Part shown: in pieces, positions 43,659-51,710 of the stretch
Layout: every line of letters begins with the position of its first letter
Position numbering within the stretch: position 1 is the stretch's first letter
Assembly: GCF_003148765.1 (NCBI RefSeq)
Contig: NZ_QGGV01000003.1
Coordinates: 368,171-432,170 of the forward strand
Direction: 5' to 3'
Length of the DNA: 64,000 nt
DNA from: Silicimonas algicola
GTDB lineage: Bacteria; Pseudomonadota; Alphaproteobacteria; Rhodobacterales; Rhodobacteraceae
The notes under the pieces: model-generated
What the model was told of the DNA's origin: nothing
The model's database searches: none
What the model saw: the letters and a program-made list of their open reading frames with translations, nothing else
Position numbers and translations under genes: made by a program

Positions 43659-44062
43659 CGATAATGCTCCGTGTGGGTCCGCCGACTCCGCATCAGGACC
43701 GGCACTGTTGCGAGGATGAGGAGAAGGATCACCGTCGGGGCCACCAGGCGTGGCACTTGAGCCCACCAGTCCATGCCCTTCTCCCAAAAGGCCCAGACCA
43801 CCGTGAAGGCATAGGTGGCAAGGTAGATCCAGAGCGCGTTGATCGACGGCCGTGCGAGGAACCAGGCCGTCAGGCACAGCCCGACGCCTGCTATCGCGTA
43901 GTACCAGCTTCCTCCCAGGGCGATGAGCCAGAGACCCCCGCCGAAGATGAGGATGCCGAAGATCGCGACAACGACCGCCAGGACCACTGTAGCGATGTAG
44001 CCAGCGGAGTGCCTCGTGCCGCGACGCGTGTCGATGTGCGGGTTCGTGGTTCCATGGGTCAT
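43655..44062 (-). CDS. Orphan membrane domain resembling the anchor of PQQ glucose dehydrogenase
   Basis: 135 residues with four or five membrane helices and nothing else. The stretches GGGLWLIALGGSWYYAIAG, ALWIYLATYAFTVVWAFWE and KGMDWWAQVPRL match the N-terminal membrane anchor of quinoprotein glucose dehydrogenase (Gcd), which normally precedes a large PQQ beta-propeller. No propeller gene is near. Start taken at 44062, where GGAG is 6 nt upstream; an ATG at 44074 is also possible. Ends in the start of the SDR gene. Perhaps a quinone-contacting subunit for the SDR, but this is speculation. Confidence 0.8.
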   Translation of the reverse strand: MTHGTTNPHIDTRRGTRHSAGYIATVVLAVVVAIFGILIFGGGLWLIALGGSWYYAIAGVGLCLTAWFLARPSINALWIYLATYAFTVVWAFWEKGMDWWAQVPRLVAPTVILLLILATVPVLMRSRRTHTEHYR

Positions 44063-44097
44063 CTGGGGCTCCATTGGCAATAAGTGCTTGGCCTTCG

Positions 44098-44122
44098 AAC
44101 AACATACGGACGGAGATGTTCC
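44098..44122 (-). promoter_or_regulatory. EcfG-type promoter motif for the membrane-anchor/SDR operon
   Basis: On the minus strand GGAAC (44118-44122) and GTT (44098-44100) are separated by 17 nt. The element faces the start at 44062. Confidence 0.7.
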
Positions 44123-44181
44123 CGAAGGCTTGGGCCGCCGACGGGGCGTTGGCCATGATCCGGCTCGGACAGCGGCGGTGA

Positions 44182-44206
44182 GGAACATCGCAGCGTCGGC
44201 TCTGTT
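44182..44206 (+). promoter_or_regulatory. EcfG-type promoter motif for the redoxin gene
   Basis: GGAAC (44182-44186) and GTT (44204-44206), spacer 17 nt, 31 nt upstream of the ATG at 44238. It is divergent from the motif at 44098-44122. Confidence 0.7.
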
Positions 44207-44237
44207 TCTGCGATCATCGCCATATCGGAGGTAAGCC

Positions 44238-44885
44238 ATGCAGGAACAGTTCGCTCCCGGGACGACATTTCCGGACTTCGTTCTTCCGGACCACACAAAG
44301 ACGAAACGCAGGCTTTCGGACCTTCAGGGCGATCAGCTTATGGTGCTGTTCCTGACAAGGGGCTTCTTCTGCCCCAAGGACCGGCAGCATGTACTGGAGC
44401 TGGTGCGCTTTCATCCGCAGATGGTGGTGGGTTACACGCAAGCCGTGACGATCACGACGGACGACTGGCACACGACCAACAACTATCGGCAGCAGACCGC
44501 CGCGCCCTGGCCCTTTCTCTACGACGAGGATCGGGTGGTGCAGAAGCAACTCGACATCAACGAATACACCGACACCCAGCATGACGTCATGATTCCGCAC
44601 ACCGTCGTGCTCGGACGCGACCTGCGGGTCCACAAGGTCTACAACGGGTATTATTACTGGGGCAGGCCCTCGATGTCCGAGTTGCACTCCGACCTGCGCG
44701 ACCTCGCCCGTCAGACCTACGAGGATTGGGACATCACCAAGCCCGCCCTCCGGAAGAAGTGGGACGAGGGCGACATGTCTCACTTCTATCCCTACGGCGA
44801 CGACTCGGTCTCGATGCACGAGCTCATGCTCGAAATGGCGGGGGCCATCGACCAGTACGCCGGAAAGGCGAAGCACACGGGCTAG
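44238..44885 (+). CDS. Peroxiredoxin-like (redoxin domain) protein
   Basis: 215-residue protein of the AhpC/TSA thioredoxin fold. N-terminus FAPGTTFPDFVLPDHTKTKR and VLFLTRGFFCPKDRQ, where TRGFFC places the reactive cysteine (about residue 48), then a strand with MIPHTVVLGRD. The C-terminal 60 residues are an extension with many Tyr/Trp/Asp residues. Cytoplasmic; likely reduces a peroxide or serves as a thiol oxidoreductase. GGAGG is 6 nt upstream of the start. Convergent 4-nt overlap with the next gene. Confidence 0.85.
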   Translation: MQEQFAPGTTFPDFVLPDHTKTKRRLSDLQGDQLMVLFLTRGFFCPKDRQHVLELVRFHPQMVVGYTQAVTITTDDWHTTNNYRQQTAAPWPFLYDEDRVVQKQLDINEYTDTQHDVMIPHTVVLGRDLRVHKVYNGYYYWGRPSMSELHSDLRDLARQTYEDWDITKPALRKKWDEGDMSHFYPYGDDSVSMHELMLEMAGAIDQYAGKAKHTG

Positions 44886-45490
44886 TCGCCCGCGGCATCG
44901 TAGGACAGCGAACGGACAACGCTCATCAGGCGCCGGACATTGCGACGGCTACGGATCTGTCGCGTTCTCAACGTCTCGGGGGCGAAGTCCGGTCCGCTTT
45001 GTCCGAAGCGGACGCGAAATTGGCGCGATGCCCCAACCGGCGTGTCCGTCGCCGCCGTTTCGGCCAACACGGACAGGGTAACGCGAGCTATCTCGTCAGG
45101 CCGGGAAAGGTCCGAGGAAAGCCATTCGGCCAATTCCCTGCGATCGCAAATCTTCGAGAAACCTCCGCTGCTCATGGGTCCGTGCGTGGTGACCATGGCT
45201 GCCTCTCCGCTGCTTGGATCGACGTTTTCGCATCGATCCGTCAGCTCCAGAACGCGGGTTTTGGTGCCGGCCTCCACCTCGGCGACGATGTCCGAAATGA
45301 AGATCGGTTCGAGGCCGAGGTTCGAGACGAACATGGTGCCATCCGCACTTTGGGAGATGTGGATATCGGACCTCCTCTGGCGTCGCAGGCTCTGAGCGAA
45401 GACATGCAGATAGGCGATCCATATCACCGTCATGGCGGCGTCCAGAGCGAGCCTCAGCACCTCGCCGTTCTGCGAAATCCATTCGCTCAT
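44882..45490 (-). CDS. Conserved membrane-anchored protein of unknown function (202 aa)
   Basis: 202 residues: one membrane helix near the N-terminus (about 12-32, LRLALDAAMTVIWIAYLHVF), a basic QSLRRQRR stop-transfer, and a soluble beta-rich domain (IHISQSADGTMFVSNLGLEPIFISDI...). The start at 45490 (MSEWISQNGEV) is preferred because the stress-type promoter lies just upstream of it. Family not assigned. Its stop overlaps that of the redoxin gene by 4 nt. Confidence 0.75.
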   Translation of the reverse strand: MSEWISQNGEVLRLALDAAMTVIWIAYLHVFAQSLRRQRRSDIHISQSADGTMFVSNLGLEPIFISDIVAEVEAGTKTRVLELTDRCENVDPSSGEAAMVTTHGPMSSGGFSKICDRRELAEWLSSDLSRPDEIARVTLSVLAETAATDTPVGASRQFRVRFGQSGPDFAPETLRTRQIRSRRNVRRLMSVVRSLSYDAAGD

Positions 45491-45525
45491 TGGCCTTGTT
45501 TTTCTGGGTTCATCATTGGCTTCCC

Positions 45526-45550
45526 AACATCGAACCCGGTCCGTGGTTCC
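45526..45550 (-). promoter_or_regulatory. EcfG-type promoter motif for the 202-aa gene
   Basis: On the minus strand GGAAC (45546-45550) and GTT (45526-45528), spacer 17 nt, 35 nt upstream of the ATG at 45490. It supports that start over upstream ones. Confidence 0.65.
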
Positions 45551-45587
45551 CATCATTTGGGCCGGGACCGATGCAGCGGAACGGTCA

Positions 45588-45612
45588 GGAACATCGATGC
45601 TTGCCTCCTGTT
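45588..45612 (+). promoter_or_regulatory. EcfG-type promoter motif for the BON-domain gene
   Basis: GGAAC (45588-45592) and GTT (45610-45612), spacer 17 nt, 31 nt upstream of the ATG at 45644. An additional GGAAC at 45578-45582 has no partner at the right distance. Confidence 0.7.
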
Positions 45613-45643
45613 CTGGTGGGACAAAGCCAGAGGAGGCAACGCA

Positions 45644-46540
45644 ATGAGACGTCAATCACGCGAGCCGCAAGACAACGGCAGGGAAAACTGGGATCGCGAC
45701 GACAACCGTCGCCAGCAGATGCGCGGTGCCGGGTCCGAGTACGACCGGTCCGACGAACAGTATCGCTCCAGGTCCATGAGCGGCCAGGACATGCGGGACG
45801 ATGACCCGCAACAGGGGTCGTCCGGCGACTATGGCCGGTCCGATGATGGCCAGTACGACGGCCAGCTGCCGGGTCGCTACGGTCAATACGGCGGCCAGGA
45901 GCGGGGCGGTTATGGCCAATATGGCGGTCGCGAGCAGTCCGGCAGTTTCAACCAGGGCCGTGGCCGGGACTACTCCGGACGCGTCAGTTCGCCGGGACAC
46001 TCGGGAGGCTATGAAGTGAGCCGCCGGCAGGATCCGGGCTATCGAGACGACGACGCCGACCGGGGCTACTCCAGCAGCGGCGGGGGCTACTCCGGCGGCG
46101 GCGGGGGCACCATGCAGGGTGGGGGCCAAGGCTCCCGCGGGTACGGAAGCGGCGCGGGAGGCGCTTATGGCGGAAGTGGATACGCCTCCGACTTCGCAGG
46201 CGGCGGACAGCCCTCGTCCGGAGAACGCCAGAACCACCGGGGCCGCGGTCCAAAGGGCTACAAGAGGTCCGATGACCGCATCAGGGAGGACGTCAACGAC
46301 CGGATCACGGACGACGGCTCTCTCGACGCCTCAGATATCTCGGTCGAGGTGAGCGACCAGGAGGTCACCCTCAACGGTACGGTTCAAACGCGTTGGGAAA
46401 AGCGCCGGGCCGAGGACTGCGCCGAGTCGGTCAGCGGCGTCGGTCACGTCCAGAACAACCTGCGCGTGAAGTCGTCGAGTGACGAGACGACCGCCAGCCA
46501 GGCGTCTTCCTCCTCCGACGGGACCAAGAGGTCGCGGTGA
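45644..46540 (+). CDS. BON domain-containing protein with Gly/Tyr-rich region
   Basis: 298 residues. The first 200 are low-complexity, rich in Arg, Gln, Asp, Gly, Tyr and Ser, with repeats such as YGQYGG and GGGYSGGGGG. Residues about 205-280 form one BON domain (IREDVNDRITDDGSLDASDI, VEVSDQEVTLNGTVQ, VGHVQNNLRV), a lipid-binding fold seen in osmotic-shock proteins such as OsmY. No signal peptide. AGGAGG precedes the ATG at 45644. Stress-type promoter upstream. Confidence 0.88.
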   Translation: MRRQSREPQDNGRENWDRDDNRRQQMRGAGSEYDRSDEQYRSRSMSGQDMRDDDPQQGSSGDYGRSDDGQYDGQLPGRYGQYGGQERGGYGQYGGREQSGSFNQGRGRDYSGRVSSPGHSGGYEVSRRQDPGYRDDDADRGYSSSGGGYSGGGGGTMQGGGQGSRGYGSGAGGAYGGSGYASDFAGGGQPSSGERQNHRGRGPKGYKRSDDRIREDVNDRITDDGSLDASDISVEVSDQEVTLNGTVQTRWEKRRAEDCAESVSGVGHVQNNLRVKSSSDETTASQASSSSDGTKRSR

Positions 46541-46582
46541 CCTGTATTCCAAATCAGGGTGAAGCCTGAACCCGAATTGGTG

Positions 46583-46604
46583 GCGGCCGGAGCAACCCGG
46601 CCGC
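46583..46604. terminator. Hairpin between BON and EF-hand genes
   Basis: GCGGCCGG (46583-46590) and CCGGCCGC (46597-46604), 8-bp perfect stem with a 6-nt loop, between two convergent genes. No T-run. Confidence 0.5.
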
Positions 46605-46705
46605 TCCTGCGTTTGCCCAAGTCGTTTCGGCAGCTTCGCGAGACAAGCGAAAGAAGCACGGGCTGCGCCGCCGGTACGACCGATGCGGCGCAGCCCGATG
46701 TCGCG

Positions 46706-47245
46706 TCAGAAGTCCCAGAAGCCCTCTTCCCCGTAATCGTCGCAGTACGCCGAAGCTTCGGTTTCCTCGAGGTTTCCGCTCTGGTCCGCGTCGTACCGGC
46801 CATAAACGCCCTCGTTGAACTCTTCCTGCGAAAGGTCGCCGCTCGCATCTGCGTCCCACTCGTCGAACATTCCGTTCTCGTCCATTCCTGCCGAGAACTC
46901 ATCCTCGCTGAGGTCGCCGCTCTGGTCGGAGTCCCAGGCCGTGTAGTCGTCGCTGACAGAAAAGCCGGCCTGCTGTTCCTCTTCCGAGAAGGTGCCGCTG
47001 TCGTCGCGGTCATAGCCCCCGTAGAGACCGGTGCCGACCTCGTCCGAAGACAAGGAGTCACTGGTGTCGACGTCGGCATTCCCGAACCAGCCACGCTCAT
47101 CGTTGGCCACTCCGAATTCGTTTTGATCCAGCATCGCGTCGCTGTTGGTGTCCCAGTCGCCATGGCAATCAGCCATCGCGGGAGTGACGCCGAGGGCCAC
47201 CACCAGAACGGACGCGGTCGTCAGGTATTTGGAGATCATCTTCAT
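46706..47245 (-). CDS. Exported EF-hand calcium-binding protein (179 aa)
   Basis: 179 residues with a signal peptide (1-25, cleavage after AMA) and an acidic mature part with about five EF-hand loops: DTNSDAMLDQNEF, DVDTSDSLSSDEV, DRDDSGTFSEEE, DSDQSGDLSEDEF, DADASGDLSQEEF and DADQSGNLEETE. Periplasmic or secreted calcium binder. GGAGGA is upstream of the ATG at 47245, and a stress-type promoter about 100 nt upstream faces it. Related in plan to the protein at 51711-52685. Confidence 0.88.
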   Translation of the reverse strand: MKMISKYLTTASVLVVALGVTPAMADCHGDWDTNSDAMLDQNEFGVANDERGWFGNADVDTSDSLSSDEVGTGLYGGYDRDDSGTFSEEEQQAGFSVSDDYTAWDSDQSGDLSEDEFSAGMDENGMFDEWDADASGDLSQEEFNEGVYGRYDADQSGNLEETEASAYCDDYGEEGFWDF

Positions 47246-47341
47246 CTGCTGTTCCTCCTATTGGATTGCAAAGGCCTATCGTGGGCAGCGCGCCCACAGG
47301 CACTTCGGGAACGTCGGAGGTGATATCCGACATCTGCACAG

Positions 47342-47366
47342 AACAGCGGCCCGCTGCTCATGTTCC
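47342..47366 (-). promoter_or_regulatory. EcfG-type promoter motif for the 179-aa EF-hand gene
   Basis: On the minus strand GGAAC (47362-47366) and GTT (47342-47344), spacer 17 nt, about 97 nt upstream of the ATG at 47245. Confidence 0.65.
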
Positions 47367-47519
47367 CGAGCTTCCGACGGTATGGAGCTGCTTTCCGACC
47401 GGGCGCTTCGCGATGTGCCGCGCGCCGGGCCTGCAAAAACGGAGGTCTCGCCTTGATGTGAGGTTGGATGAGCGTCGCTCTGCCTAGGCAGGAGAACGGC
47501 TGGTTGAGATGAACAGAGA

Positions 47520-47544
47520 GGAACTTTAAAAGCCTGCTCGGGTT
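47520..47544 (+). promoter_or_regulatory. EcfG-type promoter motif for the CheB-CheR kinase gene
   Basis: GGAAC (47520-47524) and GTT (47542-47544), spacer 17 nt, about 90 nt upstream of the start at 47634. Confidence 0.6.
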
Positions 47545-47633
47545 CAATTGATATAGTTCGGCACATTTCCCCGTCATTCCCCGTATAGATAGACGCCAGG
47601 CGGGAGCGCAGGCTTCAGCCGCATTGCTTCAGG

Positions 47634-49391
47634 GTGAACATGCTCGATGTCACTACGAACGAAGGGCGACCCGAAGGGCCGCTGACCCCGGTCTGCGCGA
47701 TCGGGGCGTCGGCCGGTGGCGTCCGGGCGCTTCAGACCTTCTTCGAAAGCGTCGATCCGGACCTCGGGTTGGCCTACGTCGTCATCGTCCACCTGTCTCC
47801 TGACCACGATAGCCAGTTGAGCGAGATCCTGACCGGCCGCACCAGGATGCCGGTCCATCAGGTCGAGGACTCGCCGAAGCTCGAGCCGAACTGCGTCTAC
47901 GTCATCGCGCCCGACCGGGAGCTTGTCATCGAGGGCAACAACGTCGCATCGCGGCCCTTTACCGAGCCGAGGGGACATCGCGCGCCGATCGACATGTTCT
48001 TTCGGTCCGTGGCCAGCGGGCGGGGCGACGGCTTTGCCGTGGTGATGAGCGGTGCCGGATCCGACGGCTCTGTGGGTGTCCGCAAGATCAAGGAGGCCGG
48101 CGGCGTCATCTTCGTGCAGGACCCGAGCGAAGCCGAGTTCAGCATGATGCCGCGCAGCGCCATCGCCACGGGTGTCGCCGACTTCGTCGAGCCGATCGAA
48201 CGCATGACGGGTCTCATTGCCGAGGTGGCGCGCAGCAAGGACGCACTTCGCCGGTTGAAGGACGACGAGGCCAGGGACGCCGTGCGAGAGATCCTGGCGT
48301 TTCTTTATGCGCGGACGGGCCACGACTTCTCGAACTACAAGCGGGCCACGGTGATGCGCCGGATCGCCCGTCGCATGCAGGTGACGCGCCGGACCAGTCT
48401 CGCAGACTATGTGGATTACCTGCGCGAGAACCCGGAGGAGGCGCAGGATCTGTTCGGAGATCTCCTGATCTCGGTCACCGCGTTCTTTCGCGATCCCGCC
48501 GCCTTCGAGTCACTGGCCGAACATTCCCTTGGGCCGCTCACCCGGAAGCTCGACGGAGAGTCGAAGATCCGCGTCTGGTCGGCCGGATGCGCCACCGGAG
48601 AGGAAGCCTATTCCATCGCCATGCTTGCGGTCGAGGAAGCCGAGCGACAGCAAGTCGTCCCTGCAATCCAGATCTTCGCCACCGACCTTGACGAGGGCGC
48701 GCTGGCCACCGCGAGGGAAGGTCGATACCCGAAGGCGATCGAGGCCGACGTTTCGCACGACCGGCTGAAACGCTTCTTCATCGAAGAAGGCACACACTAT
48801 CTGATCCGGAAGGAAATCCGGGAAATGGTCCTCTTCGCGCATCACAGCGCACTCAAGGACCCGCCCTTCATCCATCTCGACCTCGTTGCCTGCCGGAACC
48901 TGCTGATCTACCTCGAGCGCGAAGTGCAACATCAGCTTCTCGCCCTGTTTCATTATTCGTTGGAGCCGGGCGGCTATCTTTTCCTTGGATCGGCCGAAAG
49001 CGCCGATACCGATCCCAAACTGTTTGCGCCCTGCGACCGAGAGGCGCGGGTCTATTCCGCGAAATCCAAAAGTAGACGCAGCCTCGACCTTCTGATGCAG
49101 CTCCCCCCCGAACACCGCTCGCCGTTTTCGCCGGCGCGCGATCTCGAAGCAGGTGTTCATGCGAAGCCATCCCCGGTGGTCCATGCGGCGGCGCTGGAAC
49201 AATTCGCGCCACCGAGCATCCTGGTGGACGACGAGCACCGCATCCTCAACCTCTCCAAGTCCGCCGGCCAATTCATCCGGCCGCCCGAGGGGCCCTTCAC
49301 GTCGGACCTGCCCTCGGTCCTTCGCGCCGAGTTGCGTTCCGAAATCGTCCCGGCACTGAACCGCGCGTTCGAGGCCGGAGAGCCACGCTGA
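47634..49391 (+). CDS. CheB-CheR fusion, N-terminal part of a frameshifted sensor kinase
   Basis: 585 residues as read. Residues 15-195 are a CheB methylesterase domain (IGASAGGV with catalytic Ser, VHLSPDHDSQL, VVMSGAGSDGS); 215-480 a CheR methyltransferase (YKRATVMRRIARRM, WSAGCATGEEAYS, CRNLLIYLE); then the beginning of a PAS-like region. The frame stops at TGA 49389, but PTLTLPVSVALNGD would follow if one base were added after 49384, joining the kinase frame. No receiver domain on CheB. Start GTG 47634 or ATG 47640. Probably the N-half of a single chain of about 1160 aa. Confidence 0.85.
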   Translation: MNMLDVTTNEGRPEGPLTPVCAIGASAGGVRALQTFFESVDPDLGLAYVVIVHLSPDHDSQLSEILTGRTRMPVHQVEDSPKLEPNCVYVIAPDRELVIEGNNVASRPFTEPRGHRAPIDMFFRSVASGRGDGFAVVMSGAGSDGSVGVRKIKEAGGVIFVQDPSEAEFSMMPRSAIATGVADFVEPIERMTGLIAEVARSKDALRRLKDDEARDAVREILAFLYARTGHDFSNYKRATVMRRIARRMQVTRRTSLADYVDYLRENPEEAQDLFGDLLISVTAFFRDPAAFESLAEHSLGPLTRKLDGESKIRVWSAGCATGEEAYSIAMLAVEEAERQQVVPAIQIFATDLDEGALATAREGRYPKAIEADVSHDRLKRFFIEEGTHYLIRKEIREMVLFAHHSALKDPPFIHLDLVACRNLLIYLEREVQHQLLALFHYSLEPGGYLFLGSAESADTDPKLFAPCDREARVYSAKSKSRRSLDLLMQLPPEHRSPFSPARDLEAGVHAKPSPVVHAAALEQFAPPSILVDDEHRILNLSKSAGQFIRPPEGPFTSDLPSVLRAELRSEIVPALNRAFEAGEPR

Positions 49392-49411
49392 CGCTGCCCG
49401 TCTCCGTCGCT

Positions 49412-51133
49412 TTGAACGGCGACGCGAGACGGGTCGTGATGCACGTCCAGCCCGTCGCCGCCGAGGGGCAGGGGGGGAAACAGGCGCTGGTCCTCCTCAT
49501 CGATACCGGCCCCGCTTCGGGCGACCGGGCGCCAGAGGTCTCGGGCGGGGATGTGGCAAGTTCCGAGCGCATCCGGCAACTCGAGGCTGAACTCAGGACC
49601 ACGCAGGACCGTCTGGGCTCAAGCCGGCGCGAGCACGAGAGGTCGCACCAGGAGCTTCGCGTCGCGAACGAGGAGCTTCAGTCGATCAACGAGGAATACC
49701 GGTCGACCGCCGAGGAGCTCGAGACCAGCAAGGAAGAGCTTCACTCGATCAACGAGGAGCTCTCGGCCGTCAACAGCGAACTCAAGGACAAGCTCGACGA
49801 CGTCGCCTCCGCTCACAGCGACCTTCAGAACCTCATCAACGCGACCGACATCGGCACTCTCTTCCTCGATGCAAAGCTTCGCATCAAGATGCTGACGCCG
49901 GCGGTCGAGCAACTGTTCAGTGTGACGGACAGCGATGTCGGCCGACCCATCACCGACTTCACCCACAAGCTCGCGCACGACGGAATGGAGCGGGAGGCGG
50001 CAAAGGTCCTGCGTGACCTCGTGCCGGTCGAGTCCGAGGTCGAGACCCGCGACGGACGCTGGCTGATGATGCGGCTGCGGCCATACCGGACGGTCGATGA
50101 CAAGATCGAGGGCGTCGTTGTCAGTTTCGTGGACATTACCTCACGCCGCGAAACCGAGAAGCGGCTGCGCGAGAGCGAAGCGCGCTATCGCCGTCTCTTC
50201 GAGTCGATGGACGAGGGATACATCCTGGCCGAGGTGATCCGTGACCACACCGGAAAGGCAGTCGACGTTCTTTACGCCGACGCCAATCCCGCTGCCGTCC
50301 GGCTGGTGCACATCGATTTCAAGGGCAAGCGTCTCTCGGACGTCGGCGGCGATTTCGAGCCTCACTGGTGGATGCTGCCGACCCGCGTTCTCGACTCCGG
50401 CAGGCCCGAGCACGCCGAGCTTTTCGCCAAGCCGCTGGATCGCTGGTTCGGCGTCAGCTTCAGCAAGTTGGACGACAGCCGCGTCGCGATCCTGTTCCAG
50501 GACATCAGCGAGCGTAAACGCCATGAGGCGGAACGCGAGATGATGATGGGCGAGTTGAACCACCGCGTGAAGAACATGCTGGCGGTGGTCCAGTCGATCG
50601 CGAGCCAGACCCTTCGCTCGTCGCCCGATCCTGCCGACTTCGTTCCGGCCTTTCAGGAACGCGTGCAGGCCCTGGGACAGGCGCACGGTCTCCTGACCAA
50701 GGACCGCTGGCGCCGGACCGACCTGCGTGAGCTTGCCGACGCCGTCCTCGGCAGCTTCGTCGACGGCCAGCACAGGCTGGTGCTCGAGGGGCCGGAGGTC
50801 CGGCTGTCACCGAATGCCGCCATCACGATATCGATGGCGCTCCACGAGCTGTCCACCAACGCGCTGAATTACGGGGCGCTCGCAAGTTCCGACGGGACGG
50901 TGCGCCTGTCCTGGGAGTTGCGCGAGGACCAGGAGGGGCAGCGCCTGGAAGTGTCCTGGAGCGAACACGACGGCCCGAGGGTCGAGGCGCCGGAGCGCGA
51001 GGGGTTCGGTAGCCGGATGCTGGAGCGGGGCATTGCTTATGAACTCGACGGCAAGGTGACACTCGATTACGCGCCGACGGGACTCACCTGCCGCATGTCG
51101 TTTCCTGCCGAAAGGACTCTAAGCCATGACTGA
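49412..51133 (+). CDS. PAS-HWE histidine kinase, C-terminal part of the frameshifted protein
   Basis: 573 residues as called from a TTG; in frame the homologous sequence begins at 49385. A coiled coil (about 50-145, RQLEAELRTTQDRLG, NEELQSINEE) is followed by two PAS domains (about 145-250 and 255-370) and an HWE-type kinase: ELNHRVKNMLAVVQS (His near 384), ALHELSTNALNYGAL and SWSEHDGP (the W-x-E motif). HWE kinases in alphaproteobacteria often feed PhyR or single-domain response regulators. The next gene, a response regulator, overlaps its end by 8 nt. Whether this half is made alone is unclear. Confidence 0.85.
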   Translation: MNGDARRVVMHVQPVAAEGQGGKQALVLLIDTGPASGDRAPEVSGGDVASSERIRQLEAELRTTQDRLGSSRREHERSHQELRVANEELQSINEEYRSTAEELETSKEELHSINEELSAVNSELKDKLDDVASAHSDLQNLINATDIGTLFLDAKLRIKMLTPAVEQLFSVTDSDVGRPITDFTHKLAHDGMEREAAKVLRDLVPVESEVETRDGRWLMMRLRPYRTVDDKIEGVVVSFVDITSRRETEKRLRESEARYRRLFESMDEGYILAEVIRDHTGKAVDVLYADANPAAVRLVHIDFKGKRLSDVGGDFEPHWWMLPTRVLDSGRPEHAELFAKPLDRWFGVSFSKLDDSRVAILFQDISERKRHEAEREMMMGELNHRVKNMLAVVQSIASQTLRSSPDPADFVPAFQERVQALGQAHGLLTKDRWRRTDLRELADAVLGSFVDGQHRLVLEGPEVRLSPNAAITISMALHELSTNALNYGALASSDGTVRLSWELREDQEGQRLEVSWSEHDGPRVEAPEREGFGSRMLERGIAYELDGKVTLDYAPTGLTCRMSFPAERTLSHD

Positions 51134-51509
51134 GAAGCCCCTCACCATACTCGCCGTCGAGGACGAGGCTCTGATCGCGATGGAGCTGGAGGATCTGCTT
51201 CAGGATTTCGGCTATCGCGTCGCCGGCCCCGCTTCCACGGTCAGCGCGGCTCTGGCGCTGCTTCAGGGGTGTCATCCCGACGCCGCGGTCGTGGATGCGA
51301 ATCTTGCCGGCGAGTCGGCGTGGCCCATCGTCGAAGCGCTGGAAAAGGCCGGAATACCTATGGTCGTGGCATCCGGATACGAACTCTCCGAGTTGCCCTT
51401 CGCCTTCAACGGTCCCTTGGTCAGCAAGCCCTACCGAGCGAGAAACGTGGGCGACGCGCTGAGCGTGGCCCTTGATGCCTCCAGCCGGGACAGACCGCCT
51501 TCAGAGTGA
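51126..51509 (+). CDS. Single-domain response regulator
   Basis: 127-residue receiver domain. Acidic pocket LAVEDEALIAMELED (Glu/Asp), phosphorylation site VVDANLAGESAW (Asp about residue 58), PMVVASGYELSELP (Thr replaced by Ser) and conserved Lys in VSKPYR. The VASGY block resembles the FATGUY single-domain regulators that act in alphaproteobacterial stress signalling, though it is not an exact match. Overlaps the HWE kinase gene by 8 nt, so it is the likely partner. Confidence 0.9.
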   Translation: MTEKPLTILAVEDEALIAMELEDLLQDFGYRVAGPASTVSAALALLQGCHPDAAVVDANLAGESAWPIVEALEKAGIPMVVASGYELSELPFAFNGPLVSKPYRARNVGDALSVALDASSRDRPPSE

Positions 51510-51623
51510 TGTCTGGCTAGCCGCAGGACTTTCGCACGTCGCTGACGGGACTGGCCCCTGGGTGGTGGCAAGACCTCGCTGCATTCGCTGCAGACCAGGA
51601 CCCCTGACCTACCGATTGCGGCT

Positions 51624-51648
51624 GGAACATATTCCGAAACCTTCTGTT
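51624..51648 (+). promoter_or_regulatory. EcfG-type promoter motif for the 324-aa EF-hand gene
   Basis: GGAAC (51624-51628) and GTT (51646-51648), spacer 17 nt, 62 nt upstream of the ATG at 51711. Confidence 0.7.
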
Positions 51649-51710
51649 CAGGAGGTTCACCGCGCTCCACGCACCGGCGGACCACCACCCGCCGTCGATG
51701 CGGAGCGGTA

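Larger units (their letters stand above)
47246..47633. other. Divergent regulatory region (388 nt)
   Basis: Spacer between the EF-hand gene and the CheB-CheR kinase gene. It holds two EcfG-type promoter motifs, one facing each gene (47342-47366 and 47520-47544). A further GGAAC at 47309 has no partner. No other gene is evident; short open frames here lack family features. Confidence 0.6.

Noticed and set aside
45601-45639. TTGCCTCCT ... AGGAGGCAA inverted repeat that could hide the ribosome binding site of the BON-domain gene (RNA thermometer idea)
   Set aside because: The left arm overlaps the -10 side of the GGAAC-N17-GTT promoter (45588-45612), so it would not be part of the transcript from that promoter. 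It could matter only if another start exists upstream.
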